From assembly GCA_017938405.1 (NCBI GenBank), contig JAGBBP010000011.1, positions 27,686 to 91,685 on the forward strand: DNA of 64,000 bases. The letters are read 5' to 3'. The number at the start of each line of letters is the position of its first letter. The stretch's first letter is position 1. Shown in pieces: positions 32,935 through 41,261 of this stretch. The position numbers were made by a program, and so were the translations under genes. The notes under the pieces are model-generated. The model worked only from the letters and a program-made list of their open reading frames with translations. It searched no databases and was not told where the DNA came from. This DNA comes from Lachnospiraceae bacterium (GTDB lineage Bacteria; Bacillota; Clostridia; Lachnospirales; Lachnospiraceae).

Positions 32935-33726
32935 ATGAAATTTACAAAGATGCATGGTTTGGGAAATGACTATTTGTATGTTTATGGAGAAGTTCCGTCG
33001 GACATTGCAGAACTTTCGACAAGATTATCCGAGCGTCATTTCGGTGCCGGTTCGGATGGAATGATTTATATTTCTCCGTCTGATGTTGCGGATTTCAAAA
33101 TGCGCATCTTTAATGCTGACGGAAGTGAAGCAATGATGTGCGGTAACGGGATTCGTTGTGTCGGGAAATATGTGTATGATAAAGGATATACCGATAAGAC
33201 CAACCTAAAAATAGAAACCCTGTCCGGAATTAAATATCTTGATTTGCACCTGAGTGGGGGTGTGGTGAAAACGGTAACTGTCAATATGGGAATTGCAGTG
33301 CCAGAGAAAGAGAATATTTTGTATGTGGATAATACAGAGATTCATTATATTCCGGTTTCGGTCGGCAATCCGCATGCTGTCATTTTCGTGGATGATATTG
33401 AAAAAGCTCCGCTTACCACACTGGGACCAAAGATTGAGCATCATTCTGCGTTTCCGGGAGGTGTCAATGTAGAATTTGTACAAGTTCTCTCTGATAAGGA
33501 ACTGCGGATGCGAGTATGGGAAAGAGGAAGTGGAGTAACAATGGCGTGCGGAACGGGAGCTTGTGCCAGTACCATGGCAGCTATAGAAAAAAAGTTCTGT
33601 GATTATGATACGCCTATCTCTGTTCATTTAGATGGAGGAACGCTGAAGATTCAGATCGCATCGGACCATACAGTGATCATGACCGGTCCGGCAGAAATTA
33701 TATACGAAGGAGAGACAACGATATGA
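32935..33726 (+). CDS. dapF: Diaminopimelate epimerase
   Basis: Interconverts LL- and meso-diaminopimelate. The 263-aa protein has the two catalytic cysteines in MMCGNGIRCVGKY near residue 73 and TMACGTGACASTMAAI near residue 205. The ATG at 32935 (KFTKMHGLGNDYLYV) is preferred because GAGAGG lies 8 nt upstream; GTG at 32926 overlaps that site. It follows carB by 12 nt and overlaps dapL by 4 nt. Confidence 0.94.
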   Translation: MKFTKMHGLGNDYLYVYGEVPSDIAELSTRLSERHFGAGSDGMIYISPSDVADFKMRIFNADGSEAMMCGNGIRCVGKYVYDKGYTDKTNLKIETLSGIKYLDLHLSGGVVKTVTVNMGIAVPEKENILYVDNTEIHYIPVSVGNPHAVIFVDDIEKAPLTTLGPKIEHHSAFPGGVNVEFVQVLSDKELRMRVWERGSGVTMACGTGACASTMAAIEKKFCDYDTPISVHLDGGTLKIQIASDHTVIMTGPAEIIYEGETTI

Positions 33727-34913
33727 TTACACCTAATATGCATTACGCAGACTTAAAAGATTCCTATCTCTTCTTTCATATTGCTCAGAAGACGAAGGCA
33801 TATCTTGAAGCAAATCCGGAGAAGCGCCTTTACCGCATGGGCATCGGAGATGTATCGCTTCCGCTTCCGGATGCTGTAATTCAGGCTTTACATGAAGCGG
33901 TGAATGATCAGGCAATAAAGGAGAGTTTTCATGGTTATATGCCGGAATGTGGCGCACCTTTTTTGCGAAAAACCATTGCAAATTATTATGCCCTAAGAGG
34001 CGTGGAGATTTCGGCTGATGAAGTGTTTGTGTCCAGCGGTGCCAGTGATGAACTTGGAGATATCCTCGATTTATTTGACCGCGGAAGTTCAGCTCTTGTG
34101 ATAGAGCCCGCATATCCTGCATATGTAGATGCCAATGTCATGGCAGGAAGAACAATAGTGCATCTTGCATCGGGTAAGGAAAACGGATTTTTGCCGGAAC
34201 CGAGTGAAGAGGTGAAAGCAGATATTCTCTACATCTGTTCGCCGAATAATCCGACCGGTGCGGTATTTAATCGTAAGCAGCTTCAGGCTTGGGTGGATTT
34301 TGCAAACGAGAATGGTTCCGTTATTCTTTTTGACGCAGCATATGAAGCCTTTATTGAGGATGAGACGTTGCCACACAGCATCTTTGAATTGGAGGGGGCC
34401 AAGACTTGTGCGATTGAGATTTGTTCACTTTCCAAGACGGCTGGGTTTACAGGCACGCGTCTTGGGTATACTGTAATTCCGCAACAGCTTGTACGAAATG
34501 GTATGAATCTCAATGCGATGTGGGTACGTAACCGTACTACGAAGACTAACGGTGTATCTTATATTATCCAAAAGGGCGGGGCGGCTGTCTTTACTCCGGA
34601 AGGACAGAGACAAATTCGTGAGAACATAGGAATTTATAAAAGCAATGCCAAGGTTTTGATGGAAGCATTGGATAAGCTTGGAATTTGGTATTGCGGTGGA
34701 AAAAATGCGCCGTATATCTGGATGAAGTGTCCTGATGGTATGGGCAGTTGGGATTTTTTTGATTATTTGCTGAAAGAAATCCAGGTGGTCGGTACTCCGG
34801 GCGAAGGATTTGGTGCTTGTGGGGAAGGCTATTTCCGCTTTTCTACCTTCGGCAGTCCGGAGGATACAAAGGAAGCGGCTCGCCGATTGGTTGAGTTGCT
34901 CGGAAAGAAGTGA
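33723..34913 (+). CDS. dapL: LL-diaminopimelate aminotransferase
   Basis: Converts tetrahydrodipicolinate to LL-diaminopimelate with glutamate as amino donor, bypassing the succinyl or acetyl steps. 396 aa, family I aminotransferase fold: YRMGIGDVSLPLPDAVI, SPNNPTGAVF, and the PLP lysine in SLSKTAGFTGTRLGY near residue 238. It is the last gene of the long operon, and dapF and lysA complete the path. Its use of glutamate fits a nitrogen-controlled transcript. Confidence 0.93.
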   Translation: MITPNMHYADLKDSYLFFHIAQKTKAYLEANPEKRLYRMGIGDVSLPLPDAVIQALHEAVNDQAIKESFHGYMPECGAPFLRKTIANYYALRGVEISADEVFVSSGASDELGDILDLFDRGSSALVIEPAYPAYVDANVMAGRTIVHLASGKENGFLPEPSEEVKADILYICSPNNPTGAVFNRKQLQAWVDFANENGSVILFDAAYEAFIEDETLPHSIFELEGAKTCAIEICSLSKTAGFTGTRLGYTVIPQQLVRNGMNLNAMWVRNRTTKTNGVSYIIQKGGAAVFTPEGQRQIRENIGIYKSNAKVLMEALDKLGIWYCGGKNAPYIWMKCPDGMGSWDFFDYLLKEIQVVGTPGEGFGACGEGYFRFSTFGSPEDTKEAARRLVELLGKK

Positions 34914-34972
34914 TTGATATGCGTGATTATAAGGTTAAATTTTGGAACAGAGTTGCGAGATTCTCTATGTAA

Positions 34973-35319
34973 ATGCGCAATACCGATGCGCCTGTGGGCA
35001 CAGAAGAACTTGCTCATATGGAAATTGTTAGTGCCATTATCCACTAGCTCACCAAAGACCTGACGCCGGAGGAGATTGCGGCATCCGGCTTTGACAAGTA
35101 TTATGTGGACCATACCTTGGGTCTTTGGCCGCAGGCTGCGGGCGGCGTACCGTTTACCTCTACTTTCTTCCAGTCCAAGGGAGACCCGATTCGCTATCTT
35201 CGCGAACGGGAAATCGTGCATTTCCAGCGGTTTGGTGAGAGTCTTCGTATCGTGCAGGATAATATTCCAAGAACTTCTATGCCATCAATCCGGCATTTTT
35301 GGCGGATAAGGCGAGATAG
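34973..35319 (+). pseudogene. Manganese catalase / CotJC-like remnant, copy 2
   Basis: Same fragment as copy 1 (200-649), same orientation, starting at the same ATG-CGCAATACC and ending at the same GCGAGATA. Three lesions are visible: an in-frame TAG in place of the Gln codon of IIHQLT, a 99-bp in-frame deletion between two copies of a 9-bp sequence (gatccgatt in copy 1), and a 4-bp deletion that shifts the frame near the end. Most other differences from copy 1 are synonymous, so the copies diverged before decay. It lies 60 nt after dapL. A 17-codon ORF (34920-34973, RDYKVKFWNRVARF) just upstream looks like the beginning of another gene cut at the junction. Confidence 0.8.
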
Positions 35320-35356
35320 GAGGATTTGCTATCCGAGACGGAATAAGACAAAGAGG

Positions 35357-35383
35357 AGGAGGCGGCCGAAAGGTACGCCTCCT
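35357..35383 (+). terminator. Possible terminator after the purC-dapL operon
   Basis: AGGAGGCG and CGCCTCCT form a perfect 8-bp stem with an 11-nt loop. The following bases are A/T-rich but lack a T-run, so termination is uncertain. Apart from this, the remnant above and the promoter below, I see nothing in 34914-35575. Confidence 0.4.
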
Positions 35384-35492
35384 GTATAATTATAATACAT
35401 CTGCGATATATTTTAAATTTTTTTAAATAACACGCATTTTGTGGTTCTACACATAAAAATATCACGCATAATATATTAATTTTAAAAAGTTG

Positions 35493-35521
35493 TGGAAATA
35501 TTTTGAAGAATATGTTATAAT
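35493..35521 (+). promoter_or_regulatory. Possible promoter of the chemotaxis gene
   Basis: A perfect TATAAT at 35516-35521; the -35 region is poor (TGGAAA at 17 nt, TTGTGG at 20 nt). The surrounding 100 bases are strongly A/T-rich. Confidence 0.45.
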
Positions 35522-35575
35522 AGCAAATGAGTAGGTGAAAATTACTATTTTGTATATATGTTCGGAGGTGTACAA

Positions 35576-37288
35576 ATGAAATTAAAAATGAAGTTGCGAG
35601 GGAAATTGATTTGTATCATATTGTTCCCTGTATTACTTTTGGGTGTAGCGGTAATGCAGCTCAGTAAGGTGACAATTGCTAACGTTTTAGAAGATAAACT
35701 GAATACTTCGTTGCATGCCACGGCAATATCCGTAAATAATACGTTAATGCATATCGGCGAGGGAGACTTTCTCATAAATGACGCCGGTGAGATGGTGAAG
35801 GGGGACCACAGTATTTCCGGACATATGGAAATGGTGGACAGCATTAAGAAGGAATCCGATGTAGAAGTTTCCGTGTTTTACGGAGACACCCGTTATCTGA
35901 CGACGCTGACGGATGAGGCAGGGAAACGCCTGGTAGGTGAAAAGGCGAACGCGGAGGTTGTAAGTAAGGTTTTAAAAGGCGGAGAGAGCTATTTTATAGA
36001 AGAAGCGGAACTTGGCGGAAAGCCGTATCTGGCATATTACATGCCGCTTTATAATGAGGGCGGGAAAACGCCGATTGGTATGGTATTTACCGGTATCAGC
36101 CGTGAGCATGTGGATGAAGGCGGTAAGATTATTTCCTATAACATTTCTACGATTATTTTTGTTGTGATTTTATTTGCGATTGTTGCCGGGATCCTTATTG
36201 TAACCAATATGACGAAGGCTTTGAATAAGGGTATCGTTGCACTGGAAGAACTTTCCGAAGGTAACCTGAATGTGGAAGTTGCGGAGAAGATGTTAAAGCG
36301 TCCGGACGAAATCGGAAATATCGGTCGTTCCATTGCAAAGCTAAAGGAAGACCTGTTGGGCATTGTAACCGAGATTAAAAATCAGTGTGTTACCATGGAT
36401 GATTTGGCAAATCAGTTGAAGTTACAGACCCGTGAGACCGTAGACAGTATCAATCAGGTAGAAAATGCGGTAGGTGAGATTGCGGAAGGTGCCGGTAATC
36501 AGGCGGAAGAGACCCAGAACGCAACCGACAACGTCGTAACCATCGGTAATATGATCAGCGGTAACATGGATGATACGGCGGCGCTGAACGAGAATGCAAA
36601 AATGATGCAGAATGCAGGTCAGTCCGCGCAGGAGACCTTCAATGAGTTAAATAAGACGAATCAAAAGGTAATTCAGTCCATTGCAAAGATTCACGAGCAG
36701 ACCAATACCACCAATGAGTCCGCACAGAAGATTCAGGAGGCAACCGCAATTATTACCTCCATTGCGGATGAGACCAACCTCCTTGCTCTGAATGCATCCA
36801 TCGAAGCAGCAAGAGCGGGAGAACAGGGGCGCGGTTTTGCGGTGGTTGCGGCACAGATTCAGAAGCTTGCGGAGCAGTGTAATGAGTCCGCATTACAGAT
36901 TTCCGAAATTGCGGAACTTCTTTTGGCAGATTCCACCGAGGCGGTGGAGACCATGCAGTATGTACGTGACATTGTACAACAGCAGGATGTGGATATGAAG
37001 GAGACCAACATAAAGATTTCCGAGGTATTACAGGGCATTGAGGACTCCTTCGCGATGGTGAATAAGGTAACCAAGCAGACGGAGCAGATGGATGAAGCCC
37101 GTATCAATGTTATCGATATCGTACAAAGCCTGACGGCAATCTCCGAGGAGAATGCGGCAGGTACAGAGGAGACCTTGGCATCTATTTCCCTTGTTAATGA
37201 CGTAGTAAGAGGAATCTCCAGGCAGTCCGCAGTCTTAAAGGCAATCGCGGCTGAAATCAATAAAAAGCTGGGCGTATTCCAGGTGTAA
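35576..37288 (+). CDS. Methyl-accepting chemotaxis protein with extracellular Cache-like sensor
   Basis: A 570-aa transmembrane chemoreceptor. TM1 is about residues 11-32 ([16 protein letters not shown]), an extracellular single-Cache-like domain follows (about 33-190; [27 protein letters not shown]), TM2 is about 192-215, then HAMP and a long signalling coiled coil. The hairpin tip [30 protein letters not shown] is canonical (split here: [19 protein letters not shown] then [10 protein letters not shown]). The ATG at 35576 has GGAGG 8 nt upstream. The ligand cannot be told from sequence. It is a single gene closed by a strong terminator. Confidence 0.92.
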   Translation: MKLKMKLRGKLICIILFPVLLLGVAVMQLSKVTIANVLEDKLNTSLHATAISVNNTLMHIGEGDFLINDAGEMVKGDHSISGHMEMVDSIKKESDVEVSVFYGDTRYLTTLTDEAGKRLVGEKANAEVVSKVLKGGESYFIEEAELGGKPYLAYYMPLYNEGGKTPIGMVFTGISREHVDEGGKIISYNISTIIFVVILFAIVAGILIVTNMTKALNKGIVALEELSEGNLNVEVAEKMLKRPDEIGNIGRSIAKLKEDLLGIVTEIKNQCVTMDDLANQLKLQTRETVDSINQVENAVGEIAEGAGNQAEETQNATDNVVTIGNMISGNMDDTAALNENAKMMQNAGQSAQETFNELNKTNQKVIQSIAKIHEQTNTTNESAQKIQEATAIITSIADETNLLALNASIEAARAGEQGRGFAVVAAQIQKLAEQCNESALQISEIAELLLADSTEAVETMQYVRDIVQQQDVDMKETNIKISEVLQGIEDSFAMVNKVTKQTEQMDEARINVIDIVQSLTAISEENAAGTEETLASISLVNDVVRGISRQSAVLKAIAAEINKKLGVFQV

Positions 37289-37307
37289 TAAAGAAGAGAA
37301 AAAAGCC

Positions 37308-37356
37308 GGGGCTGTGCATGTAAGTGCGCAGCCCCATTCTTATATTTTCTTTTTTA
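37308..37356 (+). terminator. Terminator of the chemotaxis gene
   Basis: GGGGCTGTGC pairs with GCGCAGCCCC (one G-U) and is followed by a long T-rich tail ending in TTTTTT. Confidence 0.85.
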
Positions 37357-37472
37357 GAGGTTGCAAATAAGTAGGAGCCCACGATTTTATATACCTCTTT
37401 TCTCGTACTCCGGATAGAGTCTTTCGTTCGAAGTAACGGAAAAAGAGAGGGAATATCGCCATAACCTTACGG

Positions 37473-37872
37473 TATCTTGCAGCGGCCTTTTACAGAAAGA
37501 TAGAGGGCTTTTGGAATGCGAGTGCGCCGGAAATTTTCGTGTTAATAAACTAGAACTAAGTGAAAAGATACTTCCAAGTACGAATGAACTTGGCGTAGGA
37601 TATTAGGTTTTCTTAGCACTCCGTTAGTAGGCAGCAATAATTCGGACAAGGATGTCCGAATAAGCGACACGCGGCAAGGAGGCCGCGTTGGAGCGGTTGC
37701 GTAACGCTTAGGGGAATAATGGACGGAGTGGTTAGAAAACATTATATCCGAAGCAGGAGAAAGAGTGCTTGGAAGTATCTTTTTACTTGTGGCAGAGTAG
37801 AACACGAAAATCTCTGGCGCACGACAATAAAAAGGCCGCCCCTTTCGGGACGGCCCTGTAAGATACCGTATT
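37473..37872. repeat. Large imperfect foldback element between the chemotaxis gene and the isomerase gene
   Basis: Nested inverted arms: 37522-37543 with 37801-37822 (20 of 22), 37558-37578 with 37768-37788 (20 of 21), and 37598-37624 with 37723-37749 (23 of 27). Inside are three separate hairpins: 37640-37661 (9 perfect bp, loop AGGA), 37669-37688 (7 bp, loop AAGGAG) and 37692-37708 (AGC/GCT plus GTT/AAC). Outermost, TACGGTATCTT and CGGCCTTTT at about 37473-37500 repeat, inverted, the isomerase terminator at about 37830-37872 but without that terminator's hairpin centre. No ORF of substance crosses it. It could be a structured RNA or a foldback (MITE-like) element; strand is undetermined because it is nearly palindromic. 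Confidence 0.7.
37830..37855 (-). terminator. Terminator of the isomerase gene
   Basis: On the minus strand GGGCCGTCCC, GAAA loop region, GGGGCGGCC, then TTTTTATT. It lies 23 nt after the isomerase stop, and its distal part is shared with the foldback element. Confidence 0.8.
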
Positions 37873-37877
37873 AAGCT

Positions 37878-39356
37878 TTAAGCAAACGGATTCTCGGTCG
37901 GGTAAAGCATACCCTTCGGCTGGTTGAACTTAACCTCTTCAACACCGAGATACTTAAATACCTCGAAGAGAGCCTTTCCGAAGTGACCGAATGCTACTGC
38001 ACCGTGGTGCGGGTAGTTTCTCTCGATCAATACGTGACGGTAGAAACGTCCCATTTCCGGAATAGCGAATACGCCGATTGCACCGAAGGACTTGGTACGA
38101 ACATCAAGAACTTCACCCTCTGCAATGTATGCACGAATCTGTGCATCAGCAGTGGACTGAAGACGGAAGAACGTAATCTTGCCCGGAGCGATATCACCCT
38201 CGAGGGTACCGTTGGTGCACTCGATCGGAAGGTTTCTAGCCATAATCTTCTGATACTTCATCTCGCAGAAAGCAAGCTTAGAGGAAGCGGTGTTACCGCA
38301 GTGGAAGCCCATGAAGGTATCCTTGTGGGTGTACGGGAACTTGCCCTCGATTGCTTCCTTGTACATATCAGCCGGAACGGAGTTGTTGATATCAAGTAAG
38401 GTAACGATATCCTCAGATACAACAGTACCGATGAACTCGGAAAGAGCACCGTAGATATCTACTTCACAAGATACCGGAATACCCTTTGCGGTCAGACGGC
38501 TGTTAACATAACACGGAACGAACTTGAACTGTGTCTGGAATGCCGGCCAGCACTTACCAGCGATAGCAACGTACTCACGGCTGCCCTTGTGTGCCTCAAC
38601 CCAGTCAAGCAAGGTAAGCTCATACTGAGCAAGCTTCTCGAGAACTTCCGGTCTCTTGTTGCCTGCACCAAGCTCTTCTTCCATTTCCTTCACAACGCCC
38701 GGGATTCTTGCATCGCCTGCATGGTTGTTGAATGCTTCGAAAAGGTCAAGCTCGGAGTTCTCCTCGATTTCAACACCAAGGTTGTAAAGCTGCTTAATCG
38801 GAGCGTTACAAGCAAGGAAGTTGAGCGGTCTCGGACCGAAGGAGATAATCTTTAAGTTGCGAAGACCAACGATAGCCTTTGCAATCGGAACGAATTCCTT
38901 AATCATATCAGCACACTCTTCAGCGGTACCAACCGGGTACTCCGGAATGTATGCCTTTAAGTTACGAAGCTTTAAGTTGTAGCTTGCGTTAAGTACACCA
39001 CAGTAAGCGTCGCCACGGCCGTCCATAAGGTCGTTCTGGGACTCCTCTGCAGCTGCACAAATCATAGCCGGACCGTCGAAGTGCTTAACAAGCAAGGTCT
39101 CAGCGATTTCCGGACCGAAGTTACCGAGGTATACGCAAAGTGCGTTACATCCGTTCTTCTTTAAATCCTCAACAGCTTCTAACATCTGAATTTCGCTCTC
39201 TACGATACATACCGGACACTCATAGATGTCGTCCATACCGTACTTTGCAGCGTAAGCAGCAACTACTGCCTTTCTTCTGTTAACGGACAGGCTTTCCGGG
39301 AAGCAGTCACGGCTAACAGCAACAATACCGATTTTTACCTTTGGCATATTGTTCAT
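37878..39356 (-). CDS. L-fucose/L-arabinose isomerase family protein
   Basis: A 492-aa protein of the fucose/arabinose isomerase superfamily (aldose-ketose isomerases with a divalent metal). It begins KVKIGIVAVSRDCFPESLS and has FGPRPLNFLACNAPIKQLYNLGVE (as FGPRPLNFLACN and IKQLYNLG), the conserved EVDIYGALSEFIG, and FMGFHCGNTASSKL. Length is shorter than classical FucI (~590). Substrate cannot be fixed; L-fucose is the common assignment. No kinase or aldolase partner is adjacent. The ATG at 39356 has AAGGAAG 7 nt upstream. A strong promoter and a short inverted repeat precede it. Confidence 0.82.
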   Translation of the reverse strand: MNNMPKVKIGIVAVSRDCFPESLSVNRRKAVVAAYAAKYGMDDIYECPVCIVESEIQMLEAVEDLKKNGCNALCVYLGNFGPEIAETLLVKHFDGPAMICAAAEESQNDLMDGRGDAYCGVLNASYNLKLRNLKAYIPEYPVGTAEECADMIKEFVPIAKAIVGLRNLKIISFGPRPLNFLACNAPIKQLYNLGVEIEENSELDLFEAFNNHAGDARIPGVVKEMEEELGAGNKRPEVLEKLAQYELTLLDWVEAHKGSREYVAIAGKCWPAFQTQFKFVPCYVNSRLTAKGIPVSCEVDIYGALSEFIGTVVSEDIVTLLDINNSVPADMYKEAIEGKFPYTHKDTFMGFHCGNTASSKLAFCEMKYQKIMARNLPIECTNGTLEGDIAPGKITFFRLQSTADAQIRAYIAEGEVLDVRTKSFGAIGVFAIPEMGRFYRHVLIERNYPHHGAVAFGHFGKALFEVFKYLGVEEVKFNQPKGMLYPTENPFA

Positions 39357-39389
39357 TTTAGTCTTCCTTTCTTTCTAAAAATTTGTTTT

Positions 39390-39405
39390 GTAACGATACA
39401 GTTAC
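39390..39405. promoter_or_regulatory. Possible operator of the isomerase gene
   Basis: Inverted repeat GTAAC-N6-GTTAC centred in the predicted 5' leader, 11 nt downstream of the -10 box. Position suggests a repressor site; no regulator is encoded nearby. Confidence 0.4.
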
Positions 39406-39415
39406 GCTACCTTCT

Positions 39416-39444
39416 ATTATAGTGGTTTTTAGGCTTTCTGTCAA
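39416..39444 (-). promoter_or_regulatory. Sigma-A promoter of the isomerase gene
   Basis: On the minus strand TTGACA (39444-39439), 17 nt, TATAAT (39421-39416), a perfect consensus promoter. Confidence 0.88.
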
Positions 39445-39569
39445 TAATCGGCATAGTGTTCCAAGATATTTTTTGTTATAATATTTTATGACAAATTTCA
39501 AAAAAACATTAGCCGATGACAAGACCTCGATACTATATGTATGAAAGCTTTCGAAAAAGGAGAACAAAA

Positions 39570-41144
39570 ATGACACAAGAACTCGCATCCGAACTGATAT
39601 CGGAAAATCTGACCGCAATTTACGGTTACGCTTACGGCAGACTTTATGAGAAAGATAAAGTCGAGGATCTGGCTTCCGAGATTGTGTGTGAGATTCTGGC
39701 TTCCGCGAAAAATCTGGAGAAGGAAGAAGCGTTTTGGGGCTTTGCCTGGAGAATCGCAGACAATACCTTCCGCAAATTTATTAAGAGGGAAGAACTGCGG
39801 GGCAGAACCGAAACACATTCCGAAGAGGAATATATGGGAAATTATATTCCCGCACCGGAGGAGGAGTATTTGGAAGCGGAGGAACAGGATACGCAGATTT
39901 ACTTACTGCGTCGGGAGTTGTCCTTACTTTCAAAGACTCACAGAGAGGTGTGTGTGGCCTACTATGTGGACAACAAAAGCTGCAGTGAAATCGCGAAAGA
40001 ACAGGATATCAGTTTGGAAATGGTGAAGTATCATTTGTTCAAAACACGAAAATTATTGAAAGAGGGTATCGGTATGATGAGAAAATTAGGTGAAAAGAGT
40101 TACAATCCGGGAACATTCAAACTTGACTTCTGGGGTGATTTGAATCACTACAGCGCACTGTTTCGCAGAAAGCTTCCGGGAGCAATTATGCTGGCGGCGT
40201 ACTACACGCCAATGAGTATGGAGGAGCTGTCCATGGAGCTTGGGGTGTCCGCACCGTATTTGGAGGAGGAGATTGAGACCTTAGAGGCGGCAGAAGTACT
40301 GACGAAGGTGGGAAATAAGTATCAGACCAATCTGGTGATTGTGACGGATGCGTACGAGAAGGAGTTTGTGAAGAATACCGCATCGGTATATGCCGGTGTG
40401 GCCGCTCAGGTGTATGAAAAGGCGGTTGCTTTATTGCCGGAATTCCGTGCACTGGACTTTGCGGGAAATCAGTTTGATGACAACCGTTTGTTGTTTGCAA
40501 TGTTAAATATCGCTATGGTGAATGCATTTAATCAGGCTGGAGAAAAGTCTCCGTTAGGTAAGATGCCAAAGCTTGCTCTGGGTGGAAACGGCTGGATTTT
40601 TGGATGTGATAACGACTATGTGAATTATCACTTCATGGGAGTTACCATGGAGACCTGGAATCAGGCGGGAACGGCATGGTTCTCGGCGGAAAACTATAAT
40701 GCAATCAGCGGGTGTCAATGTTATGATCATGCGGACTTTTTTGAGAAGGCAGAGGTAATGTGCGGGGCTGTGTTAAACAGTGAGGCGGACAGAGACAGTG
40801 CGGTTTTACCGGAGTTGATTGAGAAAGGCTTTATTACCTGTGCGGACGGCGTGCTTTTCGCAAACTTTCCGGTATTTACCGCGGAAATATATAAGGATGT
40901 ACAGGAACTTGTGGCACCGATGACGGAGCTTGTATGTGACTGCATGCTTCGGATTTCCGAACAGGCAGAGAAGATGTTAACGGAGCACGCTCCGGCAGCG
41001 GTAAAGAGTCAGTGCGGTGATGTGGCAAAGATTCACCATCGTCTGGATGTGGCGGCGTTCCTTCTGGAAAAGTTGATTGAAGAGAAAAAGCTGACGGTAC
41101 CGACGGAGCAGGTGCCGCTTGCTGTGTGGGGAGTGAGAGTGTAA
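39570..41144 (+). CDS. ECF-type sigma factor with long C-terminal extension
   Basis: A 524-aa protein. Residues about 5-80 resemble sigma-2 (VEDLASEIVCEILAS, FWGFAWRIADNTFRKFI) and about 110-165 sigma-4 (LSLLSKTHREVCVAYYVDN, SEIAKEQDISLEMVKYHLF). After that come some 350 residues unusual for a ~180-aa ECF factor: a second winged-helix-like block (TPMSMEELSMELGVSAPYLE) and a large globular region with no membrane segment that I do not recognise. A TATAAT at 39477-39482 could be its promoter. No anti-sigma gene is adjacent, so the extension may be the sensor or inhibitor itself; this is inference. The ATG at 39570 has AAGGAG 6 nt upstream. Confidence 0.78.
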   Translation: MTQELASELISENLTAIYGYAYGRLYEKDKVEDLASEIVCEILASAKNLEKEEAFWGFAWRIADNTFRKFIKREELRGRTETHSEEEYMGNYIPAPEEEYLEAEEQDTQIYLLRRELSLLSKTHREVCVAYYVDNKSCSEIAKEQDISLEMVKYHLFKTRKLLKEGIGMMRKLGEKSYNPGTFKLDFWGDLNHYSALFRRKLPGAIMLAAYYTPMSMEELSMELGVSAPYLEEEIETLEAAEVLTKVGNKYQTNLVIVTDAYEKEFVKNTASVYAGVAAQVYEKAVALLPEFRALDFAGNQFDDNRLLFAMLNIAMVNAFNQAGEKSPLGKMPKLALGGNGWIFGCDNDYVNYHFMGVTMETWNQAGTAWFSAENYNAISGCQCYDHADFFEKAEVMCGAVLNSEADRDSAVLPELIEKGFITCADGVLFANFPVFTAEIYKDVQELVAPMTELVCDCMLRISEQAEKMLTEHAPAAVKSQCGDVAKIHHRLDVAAFLLEKLIEEKKLTVPTEQVPLAVWGVRV

Positions 41145-41156
41145 AGAAAATTAGAA

Positions 41157-41195
41157 ACGGCAGAGCTTCAAGCGCTCTGCCGTAAATTTTTGAAA
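41157..41195 (+). terminator. Terminator of the sigma factor gene
   Basis: ACGGCAGAGC and GCTCTGCCGT form a perfect stem, followed by AAATTTTTG. Confidence 0.82.
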
Positions 41196-41261
41196 ATATA
41201 AATGGATCGGTCTATCATCCACATATGAAATCAGTCTTTAACCGATTGTGTAAGGAAATAA

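Noticed and set aside
37360..37830. Group II intron or retron
   Set aside because: No reverse transcriptase gene and no domain V-like hairpin; the foldback alone does not support either.
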